NCBI GenBank assembly: GCA_023079485.1
Contig: CM041104.1
Span: 3,225,676-3,289,675 of the forward strand
DNA: 64,000 nt
Source: Archilochus colubris
Lineage: Eukaryota > Chordata > Aves > Apodiformes > Trochilidae
Direction of reading: 5' to 3'
Each line of letters opens with the position of its first letter. The first letter of the stretch is position 1. The notes under the pieces were generated by a model. That model made no database searches and was not told the origin of the DNA. It worked only from the letters and a program-made list of their open reading frames with translations. Positions 25,901 through 36,600 of the stretch are shown here, one piece after another. Made by a program: the position numbers and the translations under genes.

Positions 25901-26795
25901 CTTTTGTTTGCAGTGCTCTCCTGTGGGCACAGTTCCCATGGCTCCCTTTGGCAGTTCTTGACTTGCTGTGGGGATTGTTTGGTCTTTTGGGGGCAGTGCT
26001 CTGGGTATTTGTGCTTTGGTCTCAAGCTCTTGCTACAACAGGCTCCAGCATTTAACACATGAAATGGACCCGTGGCACTTTCTTCTCTGTAGGAACCCAA
26101 TGGCAAATCTGTCTGTGCTCTATCAAAATGGTAATAGTGATGGGTGTAGCCATTAGAGATGTTTCTTGAAGATGGAGATAATGAAAAAAGTGATTGGTGC
26201 AGCAATTATAGAGAAAAACTAAAAATGAGTGGTCTTGTCATTGGGAAGAAGTGCTCTCTGCTGCAGGACTCTCTGCCACCTCAGCACTGCCCTGCCAGGT
26301 TCCCCAGGGGCTGGGTGCTGCATGTCTTAACATGGTCATCCTGCCTGAAGAGGCTGTGTGAGGTATCTCCTGGCACCTCCAATGAAAACAACTTTCTTTT
26401 TCTTGCAGTCAGAGACAAAATTGGACCCATAGCAACGCCTGATTACATCCAGTATGCCCCTGGCCTGCCCAAAACCCGCTCAGGTAAGGGCTCAGGGGCA
26501 GTGCTGGGGAGGACTGAGTGGTTCCTGACAGTGTCCAGGACCACTCAGATTCAGGGAGGAACAACCTCAGGGCAAGCAGGATGCCACAGATCTGGGCACT
26601 CCCTGCTCCTGGTAAAGATACTGAAGAGATCCCAACTCCTGCTCTGCTTTCTTGGCTGTCATTACAGGAAAGATTACCAGGCGGATATTAAGGAAGATTG
26701 CCAAGAATGACCAAGATGTGGGGGACATCTCCACCTTGGCAAACCCAGGCATCATAAAACATCTTTTCAGCAACAGATGTGACACTAAACAGTAG
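13883..26795 (+). CDS. ACSS2: Acetyl-CoA synthetase, cytoplasmic/nuclear (partial: residues about 126-701)
   Basis: This gene encodes the AMP-forming enzyme that converts acetate, ATP and CoA to acetyl-CoA in the cytosol and nucleus, feeding lipid synthesis and histone acetylation. Sixteen coding exons with canonical GT/AG ends and consistent phase are visible at 13883-13974, 14522-14625, 14917-14989, 15733-15808, 17364-17478, 20561-20698, 20917-21087, 21860-21993, 22721-22853, 23244-23300, 23602-23682, 24141-24249, 24393-24461, 25465-25641, 26409-26483 and 26668-26795. They give 576 residues plus TAG, matching human ACSS2 from residue 126 with no net indel. Visible motifs are the adenylate-forming P-loop [11 protein letters not shown] (about 315-325), [29 protein letters not shown] and the C-terminal PKTRSGK with the catalytic lysine (about 661). 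The first exon begins in mid-codon (phase completes TGG), so the N-terminal exons are upstream of the window. It is tail-to-tail with GSS. Confidence 0.97.
14522..14625 (+). CDS. ACSS2: ACSS2 exon, residues about 156-190
   Basis: It encodes [17 protein letters not shown] followed by the [11 protein letters not shown] segment. The last residues read H-C-T-V, where the family normally has H-S-I/V-V. The donor is GTG|GTAGGA. Confidence 0.92.
14917..14989 (+). CDS. ACSS2: ACSS2 exon, residues about 191-214
   Basis: It encodes [15 protein letters not shown] and then CSLLITA. The acceptor is TGCCAG and the donor GCAG|GTAAAA. It directly continues the conserved acetate-binding-side segment of the large domain. 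Confidence 0.94.
15733..15808 (+). CDS. ACSS2: ACSS2 exon, residues about 215-239
   Basis: It encodes [20 protein letters not shown] and then QKCKD. The acceptor is ATTTTGCAG and the donor ACAA|GTAAGT, with phase matching both neighbours. Confidence 0.94.
15809..17363 (+). other. ACSS2: ACSS2 intron with CR1 insertion
   Basis: This 1.55 kb intron separates two coding exons. Apart from the CR1 3' end I see no exon or structured element in it. Confidence 0.85.
16619..16893 (+). mobile_element. CR1 LINE 3' end, sense to window
   Basis: The typical avian CR1 tail is visible: a GAAGAAATTCTTCATCG-type stretch, GGTTGCCCAGAGAAGCTGTG, GTTCCAGCCCAGGTTGGATG, then TGATCTTTAAGGTCC and a terminal ATGGTTCTGTGATT. 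It is 5'-truncated like most CR1 copies and lies in the ACSS2 intron 15809-17363. Confidence 0.93.
17364..17478 (+). CDS. ACSS2: ACSS2 exon, residues about 240-278
   Basis: It encodes [17 protein letters not shown] and a variable loop ending RLCQNIQ. The acceptor is CTCTTCCAG and the donor ACAG|GTATGC. This is the least conserved coding exon seen in the gene, as in other vertebrates. Confidence 0.92.
17479..20560 (+). other. ACSS2: ACSS2 intron, 3.1 kb, GC-rich
   Basis: Many open frames of 60-180 codons occur here on both strands, as expected from GC-rich sequence poor in stop codons. None shows a family motif. It contains a (CTG)6 run at 20301-20318. Confidence 0.85.
20301..20318 (+). repeat. 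(CTG)6 triplet run
   Basis: Six CTG units lie in the ACSS2 intron 17479-20560, 242 bases before the next exon. Confidence 0.9.
20561..20698 (+). CDS. ACSS2: ACSS2 exon with P-loop, residues about 279-324
   Basis: It encodes [19 protein letters not shown] and the AMP-binding signature [14 protein letters not shown], which contacts the ATP phosphates in adenylate-forming enzymes. It is in phase 0 at both ends and lies after the longest intron inside the visible gene (17479-20560). Confidence 0.96.
20917..21087 (+). CDS. ACSS2: ACSS2 exon, residues about 325-381
   Basis: It encodes [17 protein letters not shown], then [17 protein letters not shown] and [11 protein letters not shown], all core ANL-superfamily segments. 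Acceptor TTCTTTTAG, donor TTA|GTAAGT; 57 whole codons. Confidence 0.96.
21860..21993 (+). CDS. ACSS2: ACSS2 exon, residues about 382-425
   Basis: It encodes [24 protein letters not shown] sequence (here V-V in place of I-V) and then [20 protein letters not shown], part of the substrate-binding core. It ends in phase 2. Confidence 0.96.
22193..22378 (+). mobile_element. CR1 LINE 3' end, sense to window
   Basis: It contains CCATCCATCCCTGGAAGTTT, GGTGGGAGGTGTTCCTGCCC, TTGATGATCTTAAAGGTCCC and the terminal ATTCTATGATTCTTT tail of avian CR1. It is a truncated copy of about 185 bases in the intron between the exons ending at 21993 and starting at 22721. Confidence 0.92.
22721..22853 (+). CDS. ACSS2: ACSS2 exon, residues about 426-470
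   Basis: It encodes [20 protein letters not shown] and then [12 protein letters not shown], which forms part of the acyl pocket and adenine-binding site. The acceptor is CTCTCTGCAG and the donor ACA|GTGAGT. Confidence 0.97.
23244..23300 (+). CDS. ACSS2: ACSS2 exon, residues about 471-489
   Basis: This is a short 19-codon exon encoding [19 protein letters not shown]. It is phase 0 at both ends and matches the human exon codon for codon in length. Confidence 0.96.
23602..23682 (+). CDS. ACSS2: ACSS2 exon, residues about 490-516
   Basis: It has 27 codons encoding [20 protein letters not shown] and then GEAEGYL. Acceptor CCATGGCAG, donor CTG|GTAAAG. Confidence 0.96.
24141..24249 (+). CDS. ACSS2: ACSS2 exon, residues about 517-552
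   Basis: It encodes [32 protein letters not shown]. The TGD aspartate binds the ribose hydroxyls of ATP in this family. Confidence 0.97.
24393..24461 (+). CDS. ACSS2: ACSS2 exon, residues about 553-575
   Basis: It encodes the [20 protein letters not shown] hinge/A8 motif, about which the C-terminal domain rotates between the adenylation and thioesterification steps. Confidence 0.96.
24462..25464 (+). other. ACSS2: ACSS2 intron, 1.0 kb
   Basis: I see no exon, repeat array or RNA structure in this intron beyond its splice sites. Confidence 0.8.
25465..25641 (+). CDS. ACSS2: ACSS2 exon, residues about 576-634
   Basis: It encodes [20 protein letters not shown], then [20 protein letters not shown] and DELKKQ. 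Acceptor TTGCTTCCAG, donor CAAG|GTAGCA. Confidence 0.96.
26409..26483 (+). CDS. ACSS2: ACSS2 exon, residues about 635-659
   Basis: It encodes [20 protein letters not shown] and then PKTRS. Acceptor TTTCTTGCAG, donor TCAG|GTAAGG. It ends directly before the catalytic lysine exon. Confidence 0.96.
26668..26795 (+). CDS. ACSS2: ACSS2 last coding exon, residues about 660-701 and stop
   Basis: It encodes [20 protein letters not shown] and a short C-terminal tail ending with TAG at 26793-26795. The first complete codon is the catalytic/acetylatable lysine (about K661). The basic run [13 protein letters not shown] across this junction corresponds to the reported nuclear-localisation segment of mammalian ACSS2, so nuclear import is likely conserved. 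Confidence 0.96.
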
Positions 26796-28342
26796 CAGCA
26801 TGACCTGTCCCTGCTGAGCAGAACTGTATCAGCAGCAGTGTCCTGAAGAGCAGGTCCCTTGTCTGCCCTGGGAAGTAGACCTTCCCCTGTTGAACTGAAT
26901 GTACAAAATGTTCCCAAGGAGGAGGATGGCTCTGGAGAAGCCACCTCTCCCCAGCATGCCCGTGCCCCAGGAGTGTGTGAATTGTGCTCCAGATGGGTAT
27001 TGTACAGCTGAGGTTCAGCTCTGTGCACAGGGATGACTCCTCCTCCCTTTTCAGCACCTCATTCTTGATTTTTATTTTTATGGATTTGGGGTTTTTTGGG
27101 GGGGAAAGGTCTTGATTAACTTTATGTAATTGAGGAGCTCTAGCATGGTGGGAAGGAACTTTGGGGGTTGGGGGGGAAATGGTGCTGGAGTTACTCAACA
27201 GGGGCAGGCAAAGGAGGTGTGTATCTGCCCCTGCCCACAGGCCAGCTCAGCTTCCTTTACTCCTTGGAGTGCTGCAAGCTGTAGGAGAACTGAAAACCAC
27301 TCTCACATCTTCACCGTATCATTGAGCTTTAGTCTTCCACCCACTGCCTGAGCCTGAAGGGGAGCAGAGCAAAGCTCTCTGAAGCTTGAAGGTTCTTTAA
27401 ACAGGGGGGTTAGAGCAGTTTGGTACCAAGTCCTGCTGCTTCCTAACCGCATGGTGCCAGCTGGTGCATTTTTCCCAGTCCAAGTTCCTTCACTGGCCAT
27501 GGACACAACAGGGAGCCAGGGTCTAGGAGGAGAAGTCTTGTTCTGATGTGCTTCATTGAGCACCCCAGCCACCTGGGTGCTGGAGAGAGTGAAGGCTGGA
27601 GAGGAGACACAGCCCTGCAGAGGAACCTTTCCCCTTGCAGGCAAACCAGGCACTGGGTTACAGCCCTCCCCCCATGACCGTTGCTACAGGGCAGGGCTGC
27701 TTTAGTCTTTGATGATGTTTTCTCATCAAGCATTCAAAAAACAACCAGAGGAAGATGTTTCAAGTTAGCTTCTACTGCAATCAGACACAGCTTTATGATG
27801 AGAGTTAAAACCCCAAAGCTCCTGAGCAGCACCAGGGCACTGCCAAAGCCATTCTTCTTCCTGAATCCCACTGCACTTCAGCCCTGGGCTGAGCTGGGAG
27901 TGTCACCTCCTTTGTAAAACCTGTGTGGAAACTGCATGGGCACCCTTTGCTTCCTGCACTTAAACCAAAGGAGAAAGGGGCTTTAAAACTTGCTGCAACA
28001 GCTTCTTTGGTTTGTTTTTTGGCCAGTGCCAACTTACAGGCTTTACCTCCAACCTGAGCTGACTTTTGACTGGAAAGGAGGAGGCAGACTGCCCCCCCAG
28101 ACTGGTGCTGTGGGTGCTCTGCTGTCCCTTGTGAGCTGCTGCTCTCACCACAGGTGTCTGTGAGCTCTGACCTCCATCTCTGCCTGTGTCCCCCACACCT
28201 CTGTACCACCCCCTTGACAAAGATTCCCACCTCATCTCTCCTCCTCTGTTACTCTTCAGCTGCTATGTAATAGCTGGATAGAGGTAGAATTTTATGCAAA
28301 AAAAACCAAACAAAAAACCCCAACAACCCACCAGAGAATAAA
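26796..28342 (+). other. ACSS2: ACSS2 3' untranslated region (inferred extent)
   Basis: After the TAG stop, no canonical AATAAA occurs on the plus strand until 28337-28342. The 3'UTR is therefore inferred to be about 1.55 kb. Frames inside it have no recognisable product. Confidence 0.6.
28337..28342 (+). terminator. ACSS2: Candidate ACSS2 poly(A) signal AATAAA
   Basis: This is the first plus-strand AATAAA after the ACSS2 stop codon. It is followed within 30-60 bases by a moderately G/T-rich stretch (GGGTTGGAGATGCCTGTCTG). A distal or non-canonical site cannot be excluded. Confidence 0.55.
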
Positions 28343-29142
28343 ATCCAAGGAAACACAATGGAAACATGGGTTGGAGATGCCTGTCTGCTGTCCAGGCTGA
28401 GAGAGGGGGGAGGAGCTCAGACATTGCTGCTGAGCCGTGGTGGGGGTGGGTGTTGGGGATGGGGAGGGCACTGCCTCTTCATAGACTGGGAGGGAGAGGC
28501 TCTGACTGGGGCTGTGCTGCTGCCCAGCATGGGGCCAAGGGCAGAAGCTCTTGATTCCAGTGTCAGAGCCTGTGCCTCAGTTTCTCCCTGGTCCCCAGCC
28601 AAAAGCAGACCGCTAAGGCTCATGGAAAGCATCATGAAACTGCACTATGCAGGTGCAGTGCCAGGGAGACTCAGGCACCCACCAGAAGCCATCTCACCCC
28701 CACAGCAGGCCTGGTCCTCACCCTGGGACAGTGATGGTTACCCCCAGAATCTTTCTCCACCCAGGTCCCCAGGGTTACCTTTGGCTCAGGTCTCCCCACC
28801 CTCTGCCTCTGGCCCCAGTGCTCTGCTCCTCACAGCTCCAGGCTGAGGGTGCTTCCTCCTGGAGACCATCTTACCTGGCACCCTTCTCCCCAGCAGCTCA
28901 CCAGCCACTGTTTGTGCTGGACCAGCATGATGGAGCCAAGCACCAGGACACATCTCCACCCTCTGAGATCAAACTGCAACCACAGAAGCTGCTGGTTTGG
29001 CTTCAGCTGCCCCTGGTGTGAAGGTACCATGGAGGAGCCACACACAGGCATTTGCCTGGCCAGGGAGCACCCAAACTGCTCTCCTCCATGTCCAGGCTGG
29101 GACACAACTAACACAAAACAACAATTCAGATTGCACATACCT
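28343..29142. other. Gap between the convergent 3' ends of ACSS2 and GSS
   Basis: Between the two candidate poly(A) signals are about 0.8 kb in which I see no gene, repeat or RNA. The region is GC-rich with chance open frames. Confidence 0.55.
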
Positions 29143-29148
29143 TTTAAT
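29143..29148 (-). terminator. GSS: Candidate GSS poly(A) signal ATTAAA (minus strand)
   Basis: The plus strand reads TTTAAT, so the minus strand reads ATTAAA. Downstream on the minus strand it is followed by TTGTTGTTTTGTGTTAGTTG, a strong G/T-rich downstream element. This implies a GSS 3'UTR of about 1.4 kb. Confidence 0.5.
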
Positions 29149-30518
29149 CTCTGGTTGGGGTTAATCAAGCCCTGCAATGAAACCACCCAGAAGTCTAGGA
29201 TCAGTCACACTTACAGAACAGAACTCATGTCAGGGTGGAAGATTGATTGAAACACACAGTGCTGCTGCCCAGCAGGATGCAGGGCTGTCAGGCAGCACAG
29301 CTGACAGAATTCAGGAATTGTGGCTTTTTAGGTTGTTTCTTGCTGGTGTCACTCAAAGGGTAGAACTGAGGCTGCCTGGAGACTTTACCAGAGCACTGCC
29401 AGAAGGGTGCAGCTTTAACATTGCCCCCTGAACTGCTTGGCTGAGGAGAAAAGAGGAGCTGGAGGAAGAGGCAAAAGCCCTTGGGAAGAAGAGCCCACAC
29501 TCCTCCCTGCCCCTCCACTGCTACACTGGTCCCAGTGGTTCATGAAACCTGGAGGGAGAGCTCTGTCACCATCTGCTGGTCCCAGAGTGACACCATGAGC
29601 AGCTGGGGCTGCACCTCTCAGCTTCTGCAATTCCTTTGCTTTCTCACCCCAAAGCTCCCACTCTCAGTCTGCCCCTGGTCCCAGCAGTGCCATTACCCAG
29701 GTCAGGGCTCCCCAAACCTGCTCCTGGGCTGCACATGCTGAAGGAGATGCTGCTCAGTGGGAGCTGCAGTGGGAGAAGCCCTCAGGGATTATCACCACAC
29801 TGGTTGTGACACCAGGCTCTAGTTCCTGGTCATACTGGGATCTGCCACTGTGGGTGGGGGATTCTTAAGCCCACAAGGCTGCAGGAGGCACTGGGAGCAG
29901 ATGCAGCCTCCCCCTGGGGAGGGCATGGCACATCAGATGCATTGTGCACTGCTGCCTGCCCTGGGCAGTGCAGAGGCACCGTGTGAATGAGCACCCTGTC
30001 CAGCAAAGCAGGAGCGGGGCAAAGCAAGAGCAAGAAAGAGGCCCGTGGGTAAATCACCCCTGGGCAGCTGTCCCTTGGGCAGGATCCTCAGGCACAGTAG
30101 AAATCAGGACAGAACACCTGACCTGGAGTGGCCATGGGCCTGGGGAGCAGAACTCCTCTCCACCCTGCAGAGCACTGAGGCACTGGGTGTGGGGTGCCCA
30201 CCCAGAGCTCTGTACAAGCCCCTGCCCACGGGCTGGACCCCAGGGGAACACTCAGACCAGCACAGCCCTAGGAGGTTGCAGCTGGGACGCACAAGTGGCA
30301 GTGCCCTCTGAGCAGGCAGAGCAAGGGAGTCCCTGCTCCCTGCAGAAGGAATTGCAGAGGAGCTGGGGCTGGCACACAGGACACTTGAGCAGTTGTGTCC
30401 ATGCAGTTCCCTCCTCAGCCCCTGACACGTCAGTAAATGCACCCTAAGGAGAACAGGGCTGGGGCAGGTCAGCTCTTGGGGCAGCAGAGTGAGGTGGGAG
30501 GGTTGGGGCATCACCTCC
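29149..30518 (-). other. GSS: GSS 3' untranslated region (inferred)
   Basis: This stretch lies between the GSS stop and the candidate poly(A) signal. No AATAAA on the minus strand and no coding exon were seen. Its extent is an inference from the signal at 29143-29148. Confidence 0.5.
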
Positions 30519-30642
30519 TCACACCAAGTAAGGAGTGTCCAGCACTGCCACCCCAGCAGCCACCCCCCCATCCGCGTGCTCGATGGCCTTGGTCCGCAAG
30601 AGGTGGCCGGCAGTGGTGTTCATCACCATCTCCTTGCCCTGC
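30519..30642 (-). CDS. GSS: GSS last exon, residues 434-474 and stop
   Basis: It encodes [40 protein letters not shown] and TGA. R450, K452 and the alanine-rich lid V461-A462 are present. Confidence 0.97.
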
Positions 30643-33600
30643 CTGCAAAGAGAAAGGCAACTGAGAGCCTGCAGAGCACAAAGCTCAAGGCATTTCACCC
30701 GAGACAATGAGATTCACATGTTCTGCCCCAGCATGGGGCAGGTGACCAGCACAGAAAGCCCTTGGGTTAACACAGGGATCTCTGCTGACACCAGAGCTGT
30801 GCCTGTAGGTGCCTATTCTGGTCTGACTGCTGCACACAGGCAGTGGCAGGTGCTGAATGACTTGAATTTATAAGCTATGGAAAGATTTCTATGGGTCTTC
30901 GAGGGTTTTGAAGAAAAGCAGCAGCTGCTTTGGGTTGAAAATGAATGCATTAAACCTTCAGATATTAATCAAGATCACCAGGACATCACAAAAAAACGTG
31001 GCTGCATCCAGAACTCAAGAAGTGCTGCTGGAAATCAGGGATGAGACACACCAGACCAGTTCCATGTGGCTGTTAAACCAGTAACTGCCAGCACCAGCTC
31101 TGGGGTTTTCCAGAGCATTTGGCAGCAGGTACAGAGCAGCAGCAGCTCAGCACCTGAACACACCACTGCTGACAGGGGCAGAAGACTGATCCCTAAATCC
31201 TCACCTCCCCAGAGACATCTGTCCTGCTCAGACAGCACAGAGGGGGAAACATTCCCAACCCAAGTGCTGGCTGGAGCAGGTAAACACCCTGTAACACAAG
31301 CATGTTTCTTACCTGACATAGACACCAAAAATCCCCAGCTCAGAGATGCACTCGGACACTTGCAGGGGACTGTGAGCCCTCAGCAGGTAATTCTTTGTTG
31401 GCTGTGGTTTGATCTTATCCATCAAGATGTAGGAGGTTCTCGCAGGGCTGTCTCTGATCTTCTCCAGAACCTGTCTGAGCTCCTCACCATAGAGGTTGTT
31501 GCCTGACAACAGAACCAGCATATCGAGCACTTCCCCAGCGATGCAGCTCCAACACTCAGCCCTTGCACCCCAGCTCTGGGGCAGCACTACTGGACTGCCA
31601 TGAACAGTCCCCATGGCTACAAGTAGCTACAAGCCACTCTATGGCCACCTTTAACCCCTCAGTGAAGGACCAGGAGGCATCAGGGAGCTACTGCCTCTCC
31701 TGGATACAGCACAAACACAATTAAACCCCCCAGGGACCCAAACCCAGCTCCTACCTCCACCTTCTCGTTGTGGCTTCAGCACAAACCGGTCAGGGTCAGC
31801 AATAGCTTTAGCAGCTATCTTGTCACCCTCTTCACCCTGGAAGGAAAGGATGGAACAGCAAAGCATCAGAGGAGCAGGAGGTCCTTAATAAACCCATCAG
31901 ATCAACAGGGTTGCCCAGGGGCCACAACAAAGCCCTCTCATCTTCATAACCAAATGAGAAGCATTATACAAAGTCTGCACCTTGGCTTCTGCTCCAGCCC
32001 CACTCCCACTCACCATGTCCAGGGAATAGAGTCCAGCAAATGTTGCTCTTATTCGAGTGACAGCCTCAGTGCAGCCAGGCAGCAATCTCTCCAGCATCCC
32101 TGGCCGGCTCAGCTCCTGCTGAACCTTCTTGGTGCCTGCCAGTTGGGTAGCAATGTCAGGGCACTTCACTGCCCTCGATCTCTCCAGCAACAACCGTGCC
32201 TCCCAGTTCTGAGACAAAAAGAGAACAATCATCCCTTTAGCAAAAAAAATACCCCAAATGTTTCTGCTGCTCAGTTAGGGATGTATGATTTGTCTCCTCC
32301 CAGGAGTTACGCAAACATGGATTCCCACCACCTCTGGAAACAGAACAGCCTGGTTAGTCCACTGCCTTTGCCTGAACTCCCCACCCACAGCTTATCCAGT
32401 GCTGCCACCTCCAGACAACAGCAAGAGCTGCTCTGTATTATTACTACTTGGAGCCTTAGAGGACAGGGTGTGATCTGTAGATCAAGCCTAAACCCTTTAA
32501 GCAGGAGCCAATACTTGTTAACCCATTCCATATAGAAGGAATTCAGTACTGCAGTGAGAGGACACCACGTGAGTGGTTACTGGAGAAGAAAACCCTGCAT
32601 TTTTCCTATTGTGTGAGTGCCAGGGACACCTCTGTGCACTGCAGAGTCACCCACTTGTTGTGTCACAGCTTCCCAACACTGTCACCCAGGCCAGATCAGG
32701 ACTGAACGTGCCCAGGACAGCACAGAGCGTTTCAAATTCCCTGGGCAAGGCCACAAGGCATCTTCTGGGAGCAGAGGGCTGAGCACTGACCTGCTGGTTG
32801 TAGTTGTTTGGCACGTAGCCCTCTCTGTAGTACACCACTGCAACCTCCTGGCCATCCCTGCAGCAGAAATCAGAATCATTGCCAGAACCAGCCAGACCCA
32901 GCCTGCCTCTGCCCGAACCACCCAGCACCCAGGGGGCTGCAACAGGGCCAGGCAGGTAACACCTGACAGCATCTGCCCCTCCTTGGCCTCCTGGGCTGCT
33001 CTACTCCACACTGACTCTGCCAGGGAAAGCTGAGGACTGTGAGCCCTGGCTCCTCTCCACCAAGCCCCAGCTGCTTGCCCTGTCCTGAGGACATAAGGAG
33101 CTGACACCTGGCCTCTGCCCTGCCTTAACCAAAGTGTCAATAATTCAGGGACTCAGTCCAGCAGGGAGGTAAGAACCTGATTTTTCAATAGTTTTTGCCA
33201 CCAGAAACCAGGCCTGTGGGATTCTTGAAGCTGGGAAGAAACAGGATCCTCCTCAAGTGGCTATACAAGGCAGGACATCACCTCAACAACCTGCCCAGGC
33301 ACCAAACAGGGCAGGGCTGTCAGCAGCAACACCCACCCGAGCTCTAGCCACATGAACTGCATGGTCAGGGAAAGCAGCATAGAAAAGAAGCACTGGCAGC
33401 CAGGCAGTGTGGCTGTAAAGTCATTCATCAGGAAGATGAAGATGCTCTGGAGGAAGTATAGGGGGTGCACTTTCCCCTTAACTGTCTGGCAATGACAAAT
33501 GTAGTCATTAATTACACAAAGCAGAGACACCAAAGGTCAAACCATGGAAAAATCAGCCTAACTACAGAAAAAAAACATTGGCATGAAACAGTGTCTTCCT

Positions 33601-36600
33601 TCAGCCTTGTACAGCTGCCAAGCACATTACCCTGGAAATGGGACAAATGTCACATTTGGGACTAGTTGCCTGCACTTGGAATCTGCAACCCTCATGTCCT
33701 GGCCTCCCCAAGGAGCAGGCAAGATGCTCACAAGCAGCAGAACCTACAGGGACATGTAACACTTCCTCCTCCAGCACCAGTAACCCAGCCCAGCTCCCAC
33801 GGGCAGAGCATCACATGAAGAGTGAACAGGAAATGTCTTTGTGGGAGCCTCTGAAACAGCCAGGACTTTGCACAGCAGATGCACGTGGAGGAAGTAAAGA
33901 TCCCACAGAGGCCTGAAGGAGAGCAATGATGTTTCCAGCTGTAAGGGACTGCTGTGTGCATGCAAAAACCTCACAACTGTGAAAACAAAAGCTCAGGGGA
34001 AGCAGCAGCAGCAGCCGGGAGCATGGATGAGGATTGGTTTCTCAGGAAGTCACGGTGTAGACTCCAAACATACCACCAGCTTTGGTTGAAAACTCCCCTG
34101 TACAGCCCCGTGTGCCCAACACACGGGCAGGAACGCGCACCTTGGCTCATACTCACATATACAGCCTCTTGGCATCATCCAGGGAGCCCTTTTCAAACAC
34201 ATCTCTGAACCGCTTCCTGATGACCCGAATATTCCTGGGAAGAGAAGAGTGGGAGAGTCAGCAAGCTGGGCAGTTACTTGAGCTAGAAATCCCAGGTGGG
34301 ATCAGCAGCTCCAGCAAGGAGGGCCCAACAAGCTTCTTCACAAACAACCTCAAGCTTTGTACTATGAGGCCAGAGCAAGCCTACAGGTCAAAACAGTCCC
34401 TTCTTTAAAAACTTGTTCTGTGTTTTCACCTAAACACTGTACGCAGTGCCTAAACACCCTGGATTTCTCAATACTCACTTCTCATCTCCTAAAGTCTTTC
34501 TAATAGAATCCAGAATTCTGGTTTTGTTGTCCCTACACAACAGATTCCCCTCTCTGATGGCTTCAAAGCCATGAAGCTGCAGACAGAGGAGCAGCTCTCT
34601 ACATGTTTTGCCTCCTCCATGCCCTTCAGTCTTCCCTCCACACAGTGGCACTGTGGACTTGGTCACCTGGAGACACCAGACCCTGAATCCAAACTCAAGT
34701 CAGAGATCAAGGAAGACCTTCATAAACCCCACTCTGCTCCTTGCTGTCTCATCTGGCCTACAGCAAAGCCACCACTGGTACAGTAGTGAGGGCTACACAG
34801 GCACAAAATCATCAAGGAATCAGCCCCAGAAAGCAGAGGCTTTGAAGGTTGTGCTGTATTCCCATCAGAGGGCTGCTGAGAAGCTTTGGGAGGTTGGTGA
34901 GAAGGTGAATGTGGGTGCTAGGCAGGAGGCCACTGAAGCATCACCAAAGAGAGCTGTCTAACAGACCACAGAGACAATTCCAGCAAAAAGGCTGTCCTGC
35001 TGCATACCAAGACATGTCCTCTCACAGTCCCAGAAATTACAAATTGTTTTGATTTTGTCCTTGAGCAGGTGACAAAGTAAAACACTAATAGATTCTGCAC
35101 ACCTCCATCTTTCCCTGCCCTGCTCCTATGCTCCCACAGCCACAATGTGCCTGCTGGAGAGCCTGGAGATGTCCCACAGGCTGCCTTGAGGGAAACACCA
35201 CGATCTGGCAGCAGTTGACTCTGTTTCCATTTTCCAAAACTGTGCCATCTCCTTCTTCTCCCATCCCAGAATTCCAACCTTTACCTGTTCCAAAGCTCAT
35301 TTTCTACACATCGCTGATCAAAAATGTTCCTCTGGACTTCCTCCACCAGAAACATCACCACAGCACTGGAAGAAATACCAAGGACACCATTAGACCCAGG
35401 AGCACACCCCAGGCACCCATCATCACCAGCTTTTGATCTCTGTGATTCAGCCTCCCTGCACTGCTCCTGCTTGTTTTCTCCAGTGCTTCTAAGGGTCAGA
35501 TACAACCCTGAATAATTCCCAAACCAGTGTGGGGCATAAGCATGAGGGAAGAAGGAAAAACAAGCTCAGTGCAGGGTTGTTAAACCCCACAGCTCCTCCA
35601 GGGTTGCTCTGCACCTCTCTGCCTTTGTGACTCAGCAGCCTTGTGTGCCAAGAGAACCACACTGCTCCTCCCAGGGTGCCACAGGATTTTTGGGTGCAGC
35701 TTATCTAGCTAACAGGTATCTTTCAGAATGCACAGTTTCAAAACCAAACCCATGCAAGCCCCAGGGAGCACAAGACACCCCAGCACCTCCTCTCTCCATA
35801 CCTTTGAGAACCATAGAGCTCCCAGGCTTTTGCAATACCCAAGGCAAGCCCTTTGGATGGGTTGTTGGGCAGCAGGCGTGATGCCTCCTCAGACTTCCCC
35901 AGCACTTTCAACACCCTCCTGGGGAACAAACAACAACAAGAAAAAAGCTGTAAGTGCTGTGATAGCCTCCAGCCAGCCAAGGAAGCAGGATGGAGATGCT
36001 CCCTTACCCATGGACAGCCACAGTGCGGGAGGTGAGGCCTCCAAAGCTGGCAGCAATGGTGTTTATCTCAATCTGCTTCAGAGCTGGTGTCCCATCCACT
36101 CCACAATCAAACATGTAATCAGAGCGGTTTATGCCTAAAAACACAGACTGAAACAGAAGGGAGGTGAAGTGGGGTCTCCTGTTGCTTTAAGAGCAAAACC
36201 TTTTGAGGACCTCATGTTAAAATCCTCCTGGGGAAGATCAAGTCACCTCCATTTTGATAAAACCCTTTGTGAGATGTGCCCGTGGGTGCTTTGGCCCTTG
36301 CTCAGGGCACGTACATGCTTGGTGCTTCAGAGGAGTAAAGAACACTCAGGAGAGTACCAGGGATGGCCTGTGCAGAGCAGGTCCTGGCATGGCACATGTC
36401 CTTTGCTCCCCCAAGGACACAGACAAACCAGGTTAAATCCTCCCAGTTTCCAGCAGCACGAAGCAAAGGGTGTGACTGTCAAAGAGGTCAAAGTCCTGAG
36501 CTCATGAGCTGTGACCAAGACATGGGAGTGCAAGGAGCAACCAGCCTGACTCTAGGAAAAGTTCAAAGCCCACAGCAACAAGCTTGCAGAGACCAAGCAA

